Part shown: piece by piece, positions 16,138 through 25,181 of the stretch
Position numbering within the stretch: position 1 is the first letter of the stretch
How the letters are laid out: every line of letters starts with the position of its first letter
Assembly: GCA_023717605.1 (NCBI GenBank)
Contig: JAMQPH010000445.1
Coordinates: forward strand, 1 to 43,908
DNA length: 43,908 nucleotides
Source: Pyrinomonadaceae bacterium
GTDB lineage: Bacteria; Acidobacteriota; Blastocatellia; Pyrinomonadales; Pyrinomonadaceae
Reading direction: 5' to 3'
Translations under genes and position numbers: made by a program
The notes under the pieces: generated by a model
Database searches by the model: none
The model's input: only the letters and a program-made list of their open reading frames with translations
What the model was told of the DNA's origin: nothing

Positions 16138-17033
16138 CACTTGCTGGATGAGGGTTCAAGAAAACGTGCCGACAGGGGAGCATAGGAGTCGATGCGGCGA
16201 TCGCGAAGGAAGGGCCAGTTTTGCCGCGTCTCCTCGATCTTGCTGAGGTCGCATTCGACCACCAGTGTTTCTTCTTTGTCCGCGGATGCCTTCGCGATGA
16301 TGCGCCCGAATGGATCCGCGACGAACGACTGGCCCCAGAACGTGAGCTTGCCCTCGCGTCCGACGCGATTTACAACTACGACAAAAAGGCCGTTGGCAAT
16401 TGCGTGCGCTCGCTGGATAGTCTCCCAGGCGGAATGCTGAGCTTGATTCATCTCTTCCTTTTCACCAGGCAGCCAGCCTATCGCTGTGGGGTAGAAGAGA
16501 AACTCGGCCCCGGACAGCGCCGTCAAGCGCGCCGCCTCGGGAAACCATTGGTCCCAGCACACCAGGGCACCGACTTTCCCGAAGCGTGTGTCATGTGTTT
16601 GGAATCCCAGATCTCCGGGCGTGAAATAAAACTTCTCATAGTAGAGCGGATCGTCGGGTATGTGCATCTTGCGATACTTGCCGGCAATTTTACCGTCGGC
16701 ATTAATGATGACGGCAGTGTTGTGATAGATGCCGGGGGTTCGTTTCTCAAACAGCGATGCGATAATGACAACCTTTTTCTCCCTGGCAACTTTGGAAAGG
16801 GCCTCTGTCGAAGGTCCAGGAATAGGTTCCGCAAGCTTGAAAAGTTCGGTGTCTTCTGTCTGGCAGAAATACTGAGACCGGAAAAGCTCCTGCAGGCAAA
16901 CGATCCGCGCGCCCTTTTTCGCAGCTTCGCCGATGCGCGAAACCGCTTTCTTGAAATTCAGGTCTGGCTTATCCTCGCAACTCATCTGGACCAGCCCGAC
17001 GGATACTCTGTTTGACTTTGATTTTTTCGGCAT
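16137..17033 (-). CDS. aguB: N-carbamoylputrescine amidase
   Basis: This 298-aa nitrilase-superfamily enzyme releases putrescine, CO2 and ammonia from N-carbamoylputrescine. The catalytic triad is visible: Glu in LQELFRSQYF, Lys in GKYRKMHIPDDP and Cys in GALVCWDQWFPEAARL. The start MPKKSKSNRVSVGLVQMSC fits the family length. The frame stays open upstream to 17105, but that part translates a GTCCAA repeat. An extended -10 box (17041-17049) lies only 7 nt before the ATG and no ribosome site is present, so the message may be leaderless. Its stop overlaps the aguA start. Confidence 0.95.
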   Translation of the reverse strand: MPKKSKSNRVSVGLVQMSCEDKPDLNFKKAVSRIGEAAKKGARIVCLQELFRSQYFCQTEDTELFKLAEPIPGPSTEALSKVAREKKVVIIASLFEKRTPGIYHNTAVIINADGKIAGKYRKMHIPDDPLYYEKFYFTPGDLGFQTHDTRFGKVGALVCWDQWFPEAARLTALSGAEFLFYPTAIGWLPGEKEEMNQAQHSAWETIQRAHAIANGLFVVVVNRVGREGKLTFWGQSFVADPFGRIIAKASADKEETLVVECDLSKIEETRQNWPFLRDRRIDSYAPLSARFLEPSSSK

Positions 17034-17040
17034 GCTTGAA

Positions 17041-17049
17041 AGTATAACA
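17041..17049 (-). promoter_or_regulatory. Extended -10 promoter element of aguBA
   Basis: On the minus strand this reads TGTTATACT, a TGn-extended -10 with five of six consensus bases. Transcription would begin at or next to the A of the aguB start codon (17033). No good -35 is seen; the region upstream is a GTCCAA repeat. Confidence 0.45.
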
Positions 17050-17053
17050 CTCG

Positions 17054-17085
17054 GGACATTGGACTTTGGACATTGGACTTTGGAC
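17054..17085. repeat. GTCCAA repeat cluster, copy C (single arm)
   Basis: This 32-bp run is two tandem units of GGACATTGGACTTT type. It is the same family as copies A and B but has only one arm. It lies in the 105-bp spacer between the divergent aguB and acyl-CoA dehydrogenase genes. Confidence 0.8.
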
Positions 17086-17138
17086 TCGGTAAGATGGCCG
17101 GTCAATTATTAACCCCAAGTCCGAAGAGAGAATAACTA

Positions 17139-18368
17139 ATGATTGAATTCGAACTAACCGAAGACCATAAAGCCCTAAAACAAACTGTCCGTGAGTTCGC
17201 CCAAAAAGAGGTGGCTCCCTATATCAAAGACTGGGACGAGAAGCAGGAATTTCATCCTGAGGTGCTGAAGAAGATGGGTGAGTTAAATCTTCTCGGCGTC
17301 TGCATCCCCGAGGAGTACGGCGGTGCGGGCTTTGATTACATCTCGCTCGGTCTCGTCTGCGAAGAGCTGGAAGCCGTGGATACTTTTCTCCGTGTAGTAA
17401 TGTCAGTGCACACGGGACTCAATTCGCTGACTCTTTACTCGTGGGGTACCGAGGATCAGAAGCGTAAGTATCTCGTTCCACAAGCCAAAGGTGAGAAGCT
17501 GGCGACGTACGGTTTAACTGAACCAGGTGCAGGGTCGGACGTTGTGGGCTCGCGGTCAACTGCGCGGCGCGACGGCGACGAATATGTTCTTAACGGCGAG
17601 AAAATGTGGATCAGTCTGGCTGACATCGCCGACAACTTTCTCTTCTTCTGTTGGACTGACGAAGAGAAACGGCGGCAACGCGATCACAGTGGCATGTCCT
17701 GCTTCATTGTCGAGCGCAGCATGAAGGGATTCTCATCGGGAACGATTCACGGCAAGCTCGGCATCCGCGCCGGAAATACCGGTTACTTTTCATTGCAGGA
17801 TGTGCGTGTGCCGAAGGAAAACCTGGTCGGTGAAGAGGGCGAGGGATTCAAGATTGCGATGTTTGCTCTCGAGCAGGGTCGCTACACCGTTGCTGCCGGC
17901 GCGACGGGTGTCATTCGCGCTTCGCGAGATGCTTCGGTGTCTTACGCACTGCAGCGCGAAACCTTCGGCACGAAGATCGCGAACCATCAGCTGGTCAAAC
18001 AGAAGATCGCGGAGATGGAGGCCGACTATCAGATGGCCCATTTGCTGTGGGTGCGTGCGGGCTATCTCAAGAACACTGAGCAGGCAAACGCCCGGGCTAC
18101 CAGTTTGGCCAAATGGCAGGCCACGGTGAGGAGCGAAAAAGCGGCTTCCATGGCCATCGAGGTTCACGGGGCCAACGGTTATTCCAACGACTATCCCGTC
18201 GAACGTTACTTACGCAACTGCAAAGCCGCAATCATCTACGAAGGGACTCGCGACATACACACATTAATGCAAGCCGACTGGGCGCTGGGTTTGAAGAGTG
18301 AGAAGTCTGCGCGCAAGACGCTGCCGCCCTGGAGTCCGGTAGACGTTCGCAGAGCGGTGGCTGATTAG
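17139..18368 (+). CDS. Acyl-CoA dehydrogenase
   Basis: This 409-aa flavoenzyme introduces an alpha-beta double bond in an acyl-CoA and passes electrons to electron-transfer flavoprotein. The N-terminal helical domain begins ELTEDHKALKQTVREFAQKE. The FAD and substrate signature is YGLTEPGAGSDV, followed by NGEKMWIS and the C-terminal helical domain with FGTKIANHQLVKQKIAEME. The likely catalytic base is the Glu in YEGTRDIH. The IKDWDEKQEF and YEGTRDIHTLMQADWALG segments recall the glutaryl-CoA dehydrogenase branch, but the substrate cannot be fixed from sequence. The gene is divergent from aguB. Confidence 0.93.
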   Translation: MIEFELTEDHKALKQTVREFAQKEVAPYIKDWDEKQEFHPEVLKKMGELNLLGVCIPEEYGGAGFDYISLGLVCEELEAVDTFLRVVMSVHTGLNSLTLYSWGTEDQKRKYLVPQAKGEKLATYGLTEPGAGSDVVGSRSTARRDGDEYVLNGEKMWISLADIADNFLFFCWTDEEKRRQRDHSGMSCFIVERSMKGFSSGTIHGKLGIRAGNTGYFSLQDVRVPKENLVGEEGEGFKIAMFALEQGRYTVAAGATGVIRASRDASVSYALQRETFGTKIANHQLVKQKIAEMEADYQMAHLLWVRAGYLKNTEQANARATSLAKWQATVRSEKAASMAIEVHGANGYSNDYPVERYLRNCKAAIIYEGTRDIHTLMQADWALGLKSEKSARKTLPPWSPVDVRRAVAD

Positions 18369-18480
18369 TTGTAGGGGCGGCACTCCGTGGCCGCCCGTCG
18401 TTTGCCGTCACTCACCTCTGCCGAGAACTCGTCACTGCCGCCACTAGGGGTGCCCACGGACGGACACCCCCTACAACTAT
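18367..18480. repeat. GTAGGGG inverted repeat between convergent genes
   Basis: TAGTTGTAGGGG at 18366-18377 is mirrored by CCCCTACAACTA at 18468-18479. The inner parts are GC-rich with further partial pairing (GGGGTGCCC, GGACACCCC). The left arm begins inside the stop codon of the acyl-CoA dehydrogenase gene and the right arm ends 16 bp before the convergent methyltransferase gene. It may act as a two-way terminator. Confidence 0.65.
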
Positions 18481-18495
18481 CGAGTACGCGGCACT

Positions 18496-19572
18496 CTAGC
18501 GCTTGGCTTCAAAGATCCTGTTGAACGGTGTCTCGGTCGCGCGTCGGAATTGAGTGAAGCCACCGGCAAGCACCGTGTCACGAATGGCCGATTCCGGGGC
18601 GACGGCCCCGAGTGCTGGGCCACCGAGGGCCATCGAATTCGCCGTGCAGCAGAGTGTAGATGCGCCGGCAAAGGTGCGGCCGATGATATTGAAGTTTTCT
18701 TCGACAGTGTTTCCTGCCATTGGCTCAACTATCAATGCAGCACCGTCGTTTGCGAGCGTTGCAAACGCGCGCTTGCACGCGCTTACCGGGTCGCCCATGT
18801 CATGCAGGCAATCGAAGAAAGCAATCATGTCATATTGTTGATCCGGAAAGTCGCTGGCGTTAGCGACTTGGAAAGTGACGCGATCGGAAACACCGGCATC
18901 TTTCGCTCGTTGGCGTGCAGTCTCAATCGACTTTTCGTGATTATCAAAACCCCAGAACCTTGATGCCGGATAGGCTTGAGCCATGATGATCGTCGAAGAA
19001 CCATGGCCGCATCCGATGTCGGCTACCTTGCCCCCGGCCTTTAGCTTTTCCTCAACACCGGTGAGCGCAGGAATCCATGAAGCGATCAAATGAGCGGCGT
19101 AGCCCGGGCGGAAAAAGCGCTCCGTACCTACGAAGAGGTCTGGATCATGCTCTCCCCAGAGCATGCCGCCCCCGTTGTTAAATGCATCCTCAATTCGCGA
19201 GACCGCGGCCGTCATGGCCTTAACAACATAGAAGCCGCCGCCCACAAAAAAAGGACTTGCTTCATCCGTCAGTGCCACCGTCTGCTCCGGCGAGAGCGAA
19301 TAGCGACCGCTGGCAGCGTCATAGTCGACATACCCGCCCGCCGCCTGGTTGACCAGCCACTCGCGAATATAGCGTTCATTCGTTGAAGTCTTTTGGGCGA
19401 GCTCGGAGGGAGTTACGGACCCCTCGCCAGCTATCGCTTTGTAAAGCCCGAGCTTTTGGCCGATATAGACGAGCGCCGAACTCAGAGCCGCGCCAAAATC
19501 TCCAACCACTTTTCCAAGAAACGCATGCATCTTGTCTTCATTTATTGGTCTAACTGCACCAGCCGTTGCCAT
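18496..19572 (-). CDS. SAM-dependent methyltransferase with winged-helix N-terminus
   Basis: This 358-aa protein has an N-terminal winged-helix/dimerisation domain (SELAQKTSTNERYIREWL) and a class I Rossmann methyltransferase domain with SAM motif I VADIGCGHGSSTII near residues 188-200 and an acidic FWGFDNHEKSIE. The layout matches the Rv2258c-like family of mycobacteria and many soil bacteria, whose substrates are mostly unknown. The start is well supported by AAGGAGG 7 nt before the ATG. It is convergent with the acyl-CoA dehydrogenase gene and downstream of the response regulator gene on the same strand. The substrate is not known. Confidence 0.85.
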   Translation of the reverse strand: MATAGAVRPINEDKMHAFLGKVVGDFGAALSSALVYIGQKLGLYKAIAGEGSVTPSELAQKTSTNERYIREWLVNQAAGGYVDYDAASGRYSLSPEQTVALTDEASPFFVGGGFYVVKAMTAAVSRIEDAFNNGGGMLWGEHDPDLFVGTERFFRPGYAAHLIASWIPALTGVEEKLKAGGKVADIGCGHGSSTIIMAQAYPASRFWGFDNHEKSIETARQRAKDAGVSDRVTFQVANASDFPDQQYDMIAFFDCLHDMGDPVSACKRAFATLANDGAALIVEPMAGNTVEENFNIIGRTFAGASTLCCTANSMALGGPALGAVAPESAIRDTVLAGGFTQFRRATETPFNRIFEAKR

Positions 19573-19629
19573 TGTAAGCCTCCTTATTTTTTAAGAGCGA
19601 TTAATCTCGGATGACGGGGTTTTAGGACG

Positions 19630-19648
19630 GATGGCTTTCTAAGCCATC
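19630..19648. other. Hairpin between the response regulator and methyltransferase genes
   Basis: GATGGCTT and AAGCCATC pair over a three-base loop. There is no T-run on either strand. It may be a weak terminator of the response regulator gene or a repeat. Confidence 0.35.
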
Positions 19649-19728
19649 TGGCCCTAACAAGTCAAGAAGCCCTGACGATTCTTATCAAGACACCTTGGGG
19701 CACAAGAATCAAACAGTATGAGCGAGGC

Positions 19729-20202
19729 CTAGGTTGGTTCTGGTGACTCTTCGCGAACAGGTGAGTCTGCTGCTGCAGGTCCGTTTCCTTCGGCGGTCGA
19801 CGCGCCGTTGCTATTGTCACGCCGAGGCGAGGTGCGAATTTCCTGCCGACGGGCAATCGCGCGAACCACTGTGTCTTCTACTACTGCCAATTGAAAAGGT
19901 TTGGACAGATATGCGAATGCTCCCATTGCAAGCAGTTCTGCTGCTGCCTCGTCGTTGGATTCTCCGGAAATCACTATCACCGGGGTAGCGGGATGGTTTT
20001 CTTGAACGCGTTTTAGAATCTCGCGGCCACTCAACCCGGGCATTGAAATGTCCGTTAAGACTACGTCGTAGTTCTCGACCTCCAGATAGGCCAACGCTTG
20101 TTCCGCTCGATCCGCTGTATGACACTCGTTAGAACCCGAGAGGAGCTCGGCGAGCGTCTCGCGGATGGTGTTATCGTCGTCGACGATTAAAAGAGTGGCC
20201 AT
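19729..20202 (-). CDS. Single-domain response regulator (CheY-like receiver)
   Basis: This 157-aa protein consists of one receiver domain and a disordered tail. The acidic pocket (VDDD, residues 7-10), phospho-acceptor Asp51 (LTDISMPG), switch Ser79 (VIVISGES) and Lys101 (YLSKPF) are all present, so it should accept phosphate. After residue 125 only a Ser/Pro/Glu-rich tail follows, with no DNA-binding or enzymatic output domain. I use the ATG at 20202 because the family starts here (MATLLIVDDD); the frame is open 18 codons further. No histidine kinase gene is adjacent. Output probably goes through protein-protein contact. Confidence 0.9.
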   Translation of the reverse strand: MATLLIVDDDNTIRETLAELLSGSNECHTADRAEQALAYLEVENYDVVLTDISMPGLSGREILKRVQENHPATPVIVISGESNDEAAAELLAMGAFAYLSKPFQLAVVEDTVVRAIARRQEIRTSPRRDNSNGASTAEGNGPAAADSPVREESPEPT

Positions 20203-20331
20203 GTAAAGTCTACTCCTGCAATGCCCCAGGGCCCCTACGAGCCAAACACAGCACAACCCTGAGTAGGTTGAACTCGGGACATGTTGCCCCTAACGCAGTC
20301 TAGATGCAAGAGAGTTTTGAAAGTTTCAGAA

Positions 20332-20360
20332 CTCAGATCTGAGATCTCAAGACTGAGATC
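20332..20360. other. Overlapping palindromes downstream of ppsA
   Basis: CTCAGATCTGAG (20332-20343) is a perfect 12-bp palindrome, and GATCTCA (20343-20349) pairs with TGAGATC (20354-20360). It may end ppsA transcription on the minus strand, but no T-run follows. Confidence 0.35.
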
Positions 20361-20368
20361 GTCACAGT

Positions 20369-22867
20369 TTAGTCCGCGACCGTCTCGCTGAATGAAGGGG
20401 CGAGGCCCAGGCGTTCGCTAGTTGGTGCAATTGGCGGAGTGCTTGTTTCTTGAGTGGCGCGCCCGGTAGCAAGCTCGGCTTCTGCTTCAAGTATTATATG
20501 AGTGGTTTGAAGAACCGTGTCGGGGTTTAGCGAGATTGAGGAGATGCCCTTTTCCACAAGGAACCGGGCAAACTCGGGGTAGTCTGAGGGTGCCTGACCG
20601 CAAATTCCGATCTTCTTGCCGGCTCGATGAGCCGCTTCGATTGCCAACGTTACCATTCGTTCGACAGCCCCATCGCGCTCGTCGAATAGGTGCGCCACCA
20701 TTTCCGAATCGCGATCCAGTCCGAGTGTTAGCTGCGTCAAATCGTTTGACCCAATCGAATAGCCGTCGAAGACCCGCAGGAACTCATCGGCGTAGATTAC
20801 GTTGGCGGGCAATTCGCACATAGCGTAGATTTCGAGTTCGTGCTTGCCTTGTTTTAGTCCAAATTCCGCCATCAAGCCGACCACTCGTTCGGCTTCCGCC
20901 ACCGTCCGGCAGAAAGGAATCATGGCCTTCACATTCACCAGGCCCATCTCATCGCGCACACGCTCGAGTGCCAGGCATTCCAGCTTGAAGCCCTCTCGGT
21001 AGCGATCGTCGTAGTATCGCGACGCCCCGCGGAAGCCGAGCATCGGGTTCTCTTCCGTTGGTTCAAACTCCTGACCACCAATCAACATGGCGTACTCGTT
21101 TGATTTGAAATCAGACATACGCACGATCACCGGCTTTGGATAAAACGCCGCAGCAATGCGACCGATACCTTCGGCCAGACGGCGCACAAAGAAGTCGCGA
21201 GGATCTTCTTCTCCGATGCGACGCTCAATCTCGCGGACCACTTCAGGACTTTGCAGATGCGGATAATGCACCAGGGCCATTGGATGGATGCCGATGTGAT
21301 TGTTGATGATGAACTCCAGGCGTGCCAGTCCTACTCCGTCGTTCGGAAGTGAGGCTACCGCAAAGGCATGATCCGGATCCCCAACGTTCATCATTACTTG
21401 TGTGCGCGGCCTCTGTTCGTCGCCGACGATGCGGCGGTCAACGGCGAATTCGATCCGACCTTCGTAGATGTTTCCGTGTGCGCCTTCGGAACATGAAACA
21501 GTCACCTCAGTGCCGCTCTGCAAAACCTGAGTAGCGTTTCCGGTGCCCACAATGCAGGGAAGCCCCAGCTCCCGGCTGATAATGGCGCTGTGACAAGTCC
21601 TGCCGCCGCGGTCCGTAACAATTGCCGCGGCTCGTTTCATGATCGGTTCCCAGGCTGGGTCAGTCATCGAAGTTACCAGGACGTCACCTGCTTTGAACTC
21701 GGCCAGGTGATCGGGGTCCGCCAACACATGAACGCAACCGTGGCTGATCTTCTCGCCTACCGCAATGCCGGAAACGAGCGGTGCAGCGTGGTCGCCGGTA
21801 AGTCTGAATGTTTCGATGTAGTTCTGGTGGTTGCTTGCATGGACCGTTTCGGGCCGGGCTTGCAGAATAAAAAGCTCACCCGTGTATCCGTCTTTGGCCC
21901 ATTCGATGTCCATGGGCGTGGAGCGGCCGGCGAGTGTTGAATAGTGTTCCTCGATCAAGCAACCCCAACGGGCAAGTTCCAAAACCTCGTAGTCGCCCAA
22001 CACGAATCGGCCACGTTGGGCCTCCACCACTTCTCGCGTGCGCGTTCCGCGTCCGTCAAGTCCGTAGACCATCTTCACTTCTTTGCCACCGAGACGGCGG
22101 CTGACGATCGGACGAGCGCCGGTTTGCAGGGTGGGCTTGAAGACAACCCACTCATCAGGTGTGGCCATGCCCTGAACAATCGCTTCGCCCAGGCCCCAGG
22201 CGCCGTTGATTACCACCACATCACGGAAACCTGATTCTGTATCCAACGTGAACATTACACCTGAGCAAGCCTGATCAGAGCGCACCATCGGCTGCACCCC
22301 AATCGACAGCGCTACTTCGAAATGGTCAAAGCCGCGAGCCGCGCGATACGAAATCGCTCGATCAGTCCAAAGCGACGCGAAACAACGGTGGCAGGCCTCA
22401 ATCAAACGATCTTCGCCGCGTACATTTAGGAGCGTGTCTTGTTGCCCTGCGAACGAGGCTTCTGGTAAGTCCTCGGCGGTCGCCGACGAGCGCACTGCTA
22501 CTTCCGGTGTGCGGCCCAGGCGTTGGCAGAGTCTTCGGTAGGCGCCCAGGATCGCCTGGTCCACCTCTTTAGGTAGCGGCGTGTCGAGCATCAATGCGCG
22601 AGCTTCGCGACCGGCGTCGTTAAGCGCCCGGATATCGTTGTGATCGAGCCCACTCATCAATTCGCGCAGCCGTTCACCCAGTCCAGCCGTATTGAGAAGC
22701 AACCGGTAAGCCTCGCTGGTGGTGGCAAAGCCGTCGACGGCGCGAACCCCGCGCGGGACCAGCGTGCGAAAGAGTTCACCCAGGCTGGCACACTTGCCGC
22801 CGACGAGTTCGACGTCCGCTGCGCCAACTTCACTCAAGTCGAGCACGAGAGGTTTGGAAGATTTCAT
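20369..22867 (-). CDS. ppsA: Phosphoenolpyruvate synthase
   Basis: This 832-aa enzyme converts pyruvate, ATP and water to phosphoenolpyruvate, AMP and phosphate, the first step of gluconeogenesis from pyruvate. The N-terminal ATP-grasp domain begins VLDLSEVGAADVELVGGKCASLGEL and has VRSSATAEDLPEASFAGQQD. The phosphohistidine domain carries the carrier His in GGRTCHSAIISRELGLPC. The C-terminal TIM barrel has FGSNDLTQ-like IGSNDLTQLTLG and CGQAPSDYPEF, with the catalytic Cys. I chose the ATG at 22867, with GGAG 9 nt upstream; a TTG at 22888 is in frame. It is transcribed away from glpX, which encodes the other irreversible gluconeogenic step. Confidence 0.96.
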   Translation of the reverse strand: MKSSKPLVLDLSEVGAADVELVGGKCASLGELFRTLVPRGVRAVDGFATTSEAYRLLLNTAGLGERLRELMSGLDHNDIRALNDAGREARALMLDTPLPKEVDQAILGAYRRLCQRLGRTPEVAVRSSATAEDLPEASFAGQQDTLLNVRGEDRLIEACHRCFASLWTDRAISYRAARGFDHFEVALSIGVQPMVRSDQACSGVMFTLDTESGFRDVVVINGAWGLGEAIVQGMATPDEWVVFKPTLQTGARPIVSRRLGGKEVKMVYGLDGRGTRTREVVEAQRGRFVLGDYEVLELARWGCLIEEHYSTLAGRSTPMDIEWAKDGYTGELFILQARPETVHASNHQNYIETFRLTGDHAAPLVSGIAVGEKISHGCVHVLADPDHLAEFKAGDVLVTSMTDPAWEPIMKRAAAIVTDRGGRTCHSAIISRELGLPCIVGTGNATQVLQSGTEVTVSCSEGAHGNIYEGRIEFAVDRRIVGDEQRPRTQVMMNVGDPDHAFAVASLPNDGVGLARLEFIINNHIGIHPMALVHYPHLQSPEVVREIERRIGEEDPRDFFVRRLAEGIGRIAAAFYPKPVIVRMSDFKSNEYAMLIGGQEFEPTEENPMLGFRGASRYYDDRYREGFKLECLALERVRDEMGLVNVKAMIPFCRTVAEAERVVGLMAEFGLKQGKHELEIYAMCELPANVIYADEFLRVFDGYSIGSNDLTQLTLGLDRDSEMVAHLFDERDGAVERMVTLAIEAAHRAGKKIGICGQAPSDYPEFARFLVEKGISSISLNPDTVLQTTHIILEAEAELATGRATQETSTPPIAPTSERLGLAPSFSETVAD

Positions 22868-23255
22868 CGTTGTGGTCTCCGAGAGCAAATAACTGAACGG
22901 TGTGCCGATGGTAGGCGTCTCCGAGTTTATCCCGAACTATGGATTGCCGTCGATGCCCTGATCTACAACTTCAGGAACAAGCTGCTTTTATCTAAAGAAC
23001 AGTGCGAATACCACCGGCCTTTCAGCCAGATTCCGGGAAACTGGGAAAGCATTGCGGAAGGCCCCTCTTCCAAGGTCATCTCGGCTAACATTGACCAAAC
23101 CGTAAGGGGTTTGAAGATCCACGTCCTCCCGTCTGAAACCTTTGGCCAACTACAAATTCCCGGAGCCCTCTGTTAGTATGAGGCGCACTTCTACATTGCG
23201 AACGGCGGCAATCTTCACTGTTTCGCAGCCAATTCCGGAATCAGGAGAGATAGAA
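22868..23255. promoter_or_regulatory. Shared ppsA-glpX divergent promoter region
   Basis: These 388 bp separate two divergent gluconeogenic genes and should hold both promoters. No confident -35/-10 pair or operator is visible by eye. Short open frames here are not convincing proteins. Confidence 0.5.
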
Positions 23256-24305
23256 ATGGGTCATGAGCTAAAGACAGAGCGCGAGCTGTCTCTGGAGTTC
23301 TTGCGAGTATGCGAGGCGGCGGCGATTTCTTCGGCACGCACCATGGGCCAGGGCGATCGGAAGTACTCAGATCATGTCGCGGTCGAGGCCATGCGCGAGG
23401 TCATGGACACAGTGCCGATGCGTGGACGTATCGTGATCGGTGAAGGCGAGCGCGACGAAGCCCCAATGCTTTACATCGGCGAAGAGGTCGGCGGTGGCTT
23501 TGGCGTCAGCCAGGAACTCGCGGAATCGTGTCCTGAGGTGGACATCGCTGTCGATCCACTGGAAGGCACGAACCTCTGCGCCCTGGGCGCCAACAACGCT
23601 ATTGCCGTACTGGCGGCCGCCGAGCGCGGGGGGCTGCTTAACGCACCGGACATCTACATGGACAAGATTGTAGTTGGACCGTCATCTCGAGGAGTTATCG
23701 ACCTCGACGCGCCCGTGAAAGAGAATCTGAAGAATATTGCTCGCCGGCTGGGCCGCGATGTCGAAGACCTGACTGTTATTGTGCTCGACCGCTCGCGGCA
23801 CAAGAAATTGATCGCCGATGTCCGGGAAGCAGGGGCCCGCATTCGTCTGATTGGCGACGGCGACCTTTCTGCCGGCATCTCGGCCGCGGTCGCCGGAACG
23901 AACATCCATGCTCTACTTGGCATTGGTGGTGCGCCAGAGGGAGTGATTACCGCAGCCGCTATGAAGTGTCTGAACGGAGAGATTCAAGCGAGACTTGTAT
24001 TTGATGCTGATCGGCTGGGCGTCGACAAGAACAAGGTGCCGGCGAAGGAGGTAGTGCTGGAACGCCTGCAATCGATGGGGATTAACGATCCGAATAAGAT
24101 TTATGACACTAATGATCTGGCGCCAGGCAAGAAGATAATCTTTGCAGCCACGGGCGTGACCGATGGGGCTTTGCTCAAAGGCGTGAGATTTTTTGGAGCA
24201 GGGAAACGGACGCACTCCATGGTAATGACAACCGAGTCGCGGCACATTCGGTTTGTTGATACGCTGCACATTGAAGGTGGCCCAGACACGGTCATTAGAT
24301 TTTAG
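23256..24305 (+). CDS. glpX: Class II fructose-1,6-bisphosphatase
   Basis: This 349-aa enzyme removes the 1-phosphate of fructose 1,6-bisphosphate, the committed step of gluconeogenesis. It matches the GlpX family end to end: [27 protein letters not shown], metal and catalytic segments [15 protein letters not shown] and [12 protein letters not shown], then [14 protein letters not shown] and [18 protein letters not shown]. The ATG at 23256 follows AGGAGA; the frame is open from 23142, but the family begins at [15 protein letters not shown]. The stop codon lies within an AATCTAAAATC-type inverted repeat. Some GlpX proteins also act on sedoheptulose bisphosphate. Confidence 0.96.
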   Translation: MGHELKTERELSLEFLRVCEAAAISSARTMGQGDRKYSDHVAVEAMREVMDTVPMRGRIVIGEGERDEAPMLYIGEEVGGGFGVSQELAESCPEVDIAVDPLEGTNLCALGANNAIAVLAAAERGGLLNAPDIYMDKIVVGPSSRGVIDLDAPVKENLKNIARRLGRDVEDLTVIVLDRSRHKKLIADVREAGARIRLIGDGDLSAGISAAVAGTNIHALLGIGGAPEGVITAAAMKCLNGEIQARLVFDADRLGVDKNKVPAKEVVLERLQSMGINDPNKIYDTNDLAPGKKIIFAATGVTDGALLKGVRFFGAGKRTHSMVMTTESRHIRFVDTLHIEGGPDTVIRF

Positions 24306-24410
24306 ATTTGTGATTTTGGATTTTTGATTGTTGATCGAAAGCCTGCGAGCTCGAAGGTCAAGTGTGTTCCTGAACAATCAAAAATCTAAAATCCAAAATC
24401 TAAAATCTGC
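24296..24410. repeat. AATCTAAAATC-type inverted repeat
   Basis: Left arm 24296-24331 (GATTTTAGATTTGTGATTTT) and right arm 24373-24410 (units AAAATCTAAAATCCAAAATC) are imperfect reverse complements around a 40-bp spacer. The left arm encodes the last codons and the stop of glpX. Transcribed, it would form a long A/U-rich hairpin that could end glpX transcription. It is a separate family from the GTCCAA and ACGCAAAG repeats. Confidence 0.8.
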
Positions 24411-24419
24411 AAAAGCGAT

Positions 24420-25034
24420 ATGTTAAGTCCTGGTCAATACGTTCCGCAGTGCGTGCCCGATCGGCGTCCACTGATAATGTGGTCGTTGGTTGTGGTTGGC
24501 GCTCTTTTGTTCGTTGGGTTACTCGTCCTTGCGCCACTCGCACAGGCGAACGGATTGCAGTGGTTCTCTTTCGCAGTCTACGAAGCGTTCAGCCATGTCT
24601 GCCATCAAGCTCCCGAGCGGTCGCTCTATATTGCCGGCTACCCATTAGCAGTTTGTGCTCGTTGCACAGGGCTTTATGTTGGCTTTGCTGCCGGAGTTGC
24701 GTTCTATCCGGTTATGACTTCGTTGAAACGCACTCACGCGCCCGAACGGAAGTGGCTCTTTATCGCGGCTGCACCGCTCGGAATCGACTTTGGACTGGGA
24801 TTCCTTGGAATCTGGGAAAACAGTCACATTTCGCGACTTCTGACGGGCGCACTCCTCGGGTTTGTCTCCGTCTTTTTCATAATGCCCGGGCTGGTGCAGT
24901 TGAGCCTCTACCAGCGACTGTTCGGTCCAGGATCAGCAAAGCAGAGCGAACTCGAAGCTGCCCGCTCCCCCGCGACCTCGGAACAAGTGACTGCAGCACC
25001 CAGCGACTACGGTGCGCCTCTTCGACGCATTTAG
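24420..25034 (+). CDS. DUF2085 membrane protein
   Basis: This 204-aa integral membrane protein has about four hydrophobic segments (near 20-42, 75-95, 112-130 and 138-160). It shows the DUF2085 signature: a CHQ motif (SHVCHQAPERS) and CARCTGLYVG, whose conserved cysteines and histidine suggest metal or redox binding. The family has no established function. The C-terminal 35 residues are polar. No clear ribosome site precedes the ATG at 24420, and an ATG at residue 20 (MWSLVVVG) is an alternative start. It is followed in the same direction by a glycosyltransferase gene 147 bp downstream. Confidence 0.82.
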   Translation: MLSPGQYVPQCVPDRRPLIMWSLVVVGALLFVGLLVLAPLAQANGLQWFSFAVYEAFSHVCHQAPERSLYIAGYPLAVCARCTGLYVGFAAGVAFYPVMTSLKRTHAPERKWLFIAAAPLGIDFGLGFLGIWENSHISRLLTGALLGFVSVFFIMPGLVQLSLYQRLFGPGSAKQSELEAARSPATSEQVTAAPSDYGAPLRRI

Positions 25035-25181
25035 GTCCTATTCGTACCATTCCGGGTGATTTGGTGGATCGTGTGCCCACACCCCGGTTTTAGGTAACGA
25101 CGCTATATGGGTTAGAATCACCTGCCCGGATCGGGGCATCACTTAGTCCAAGTAAAGCGAGGTTCTAAGTTACTGCAATTC

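Noticed and set aside
16221-17015. Long plus-strand open frame (264 codons) opposite aguB
   Set aside because: It is the antisense shadow of a clear nitrilase-family gene.
17034-17105. 24-codon upstream extension of aguB
   Set aside because: It is translated from the GTCCAA repeat, and the family length fits the ATG at 17033.
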